DNA from: Verrucomicrobiales bacterium
GTDB taxonomy: Bacteria > Verrucomicrobiota > Verrucomicrobiia > Limisphaerales > UBA9464
Direction of reading: 5' to 3'
Length of the DNA stretch: 49,762 nt
Assembly (NCBI GenBank): GCA_027489875.1
Contig: JAIXZE010000446.1
Span: 1 to 49,762 of the forward strand
The first letter of the stretch is position 1. Every line of letters begins with the position of its first letter. The notes under the pieces were generated by a model, which saw only the letters and a program-made list of their open reading frames with translations, ran no database searches and was not told the origin of the DNA. The position numbers and the translations under genes were made by a program. This document shows, one piece after another, positions 49,650-49,762 of this stretch.

Positions 49650-49762
49650 GTAGAGTAGAGAGGAGAGCACGGATTGAGAGGTCCAAGGACCAATGACCGT
49701 GTCTCCCCTCTCCCTCGTCAAACCGGACATGAAGATTTCCCTCATCCGGCTTTCGTCGGGAC
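49650..49762 (-). mobile_element. 3' end of a group II intron: domains V and VI (partial, cut by the right edge)
   Basis: Read on the minus strand, 49753 to 49720 is a typical domain V: AGCCGGATGAGGGAAATCTT, then CATGTCCGGTT. AGCCGGA pairs with TCCGGTT, the AGC catalytic triad is at the base and a GAAA-type loop closes the helix. Domain VI follows: GAGAGGGGAGACACGG pairs with CCGTGCTCTCCTCTC and ends in CTCTACTC, a usual intron 3' end for bacterial introns, about 49650-49655. Domains I-IV and the reverse transcriptase/maturase would lie beyond the right edge. The exact splice site is an estimate. Confidence 0.82.

Noticed and set aside
49548-49745. Minus-strand ORF of 65 codons starting MREIFMSGLTRERGD
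   Set aside because: This is a chance translation of group II intron domain V and adjoining repeat; such readings are common artefacts.
49693-49762. Plus-strand ORF beginning MTVSPLSLVKPDMKISL and running off the right edge
   Set aside because: The DNA is explained by group II intron domains V and VI on the other strand.

Overview
The window is about 49.8 kb of GC-rich bacterial DNA. It most likely comes from a Verrucomicrobiota chromosome (the Pedosphaera/Limisphaera side is my guess). This rests on a PVC-type dehydrogenase with a CxxCH partner protein, pseudopilin-like proteins ending in an H-x9-DG motif, a choice-of-anchor-Q beta-helix protein, PQQ-propeller and DUF6717 proteins, and intergenic spaces full of short palindromic repeat families. 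No rRNA or tRNA gene was recognised. Coding density is ordinary, but most gaps longer than about 150 bases contain dispersed repeats.

Layout. 1-4.1 kb: a large secreted beta-helix protein (cut by the left edge) and a membrane-anchored H-x9-DG protein. 4.6-7.4 kb: a ferrous-iron operon with two FeoA proteins and FeoB. 8.1-10.4 kb: Mn-type superoxide dismutase and glucose-6-phosphate isomerase converge on a shared terminator. 10.7-12.7 kb: an oxidoreductase/esterase pair. 12.9-15.4 kb: a Kup potassium transporter preceded by a clear c-di-AMP (ydaO-type) riboswitch. 15.8-22.7 kb: an HI0933-type flavoprotein, then a nitric-oxide sensing module (stand-alone H-NOX protein, a 1275-residue hybrid histidine kinase with an HNOBA domain, and a glycosyltransferase starting 1 base after the kinase). 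22.8-27 kb: thioredoxin-like protein, cytidine deaminase, OprB-type porin and amidohydrolase lipoprotein.

27.2-32.4 kb is an envelope-lipid neighbourhood: a CDP-alcohol phosphotransferase with an extra N-terminal domain, a UPF0104-type membrane protein, a LicC/PntC-like nucleotidyltransferase, and on the other strand an LpxH-like phosphoesterase whose frame runs 149 bases into a glycosyltransferase gene. 32.5-38.7 kb: PQQ propeller and carbohydrate-binding-like proteins, DUF6717, a Sel1-repeat protein whose stop codon lies in a palindromic repeat, a pseudopilin, PyrF and PII. 39.2-44.6 kb: a split PVC dehydrogenase/cytochrome pair, a protein with a cysteine cluster and a small lipoprotein. 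45.6-48.5 kb: a 983-residue secreted protein with cadherin/Ig-like repeats and a transglutaminase-like Cys-His-Asp triad, flanked on both sides by the same repeat modules. The right edge holds the last two domains (V and VI) of a group II intron on the minus strand; its reverse transcriptase would lie outside the window.

The systems most worth following are the split H-NOX/HNOBA kinase with its coupled glycosyltransferase, the lipid head-group cluster, the riboswitch-controlled kup, and the repeat-flanked transglutaminase-like protein.
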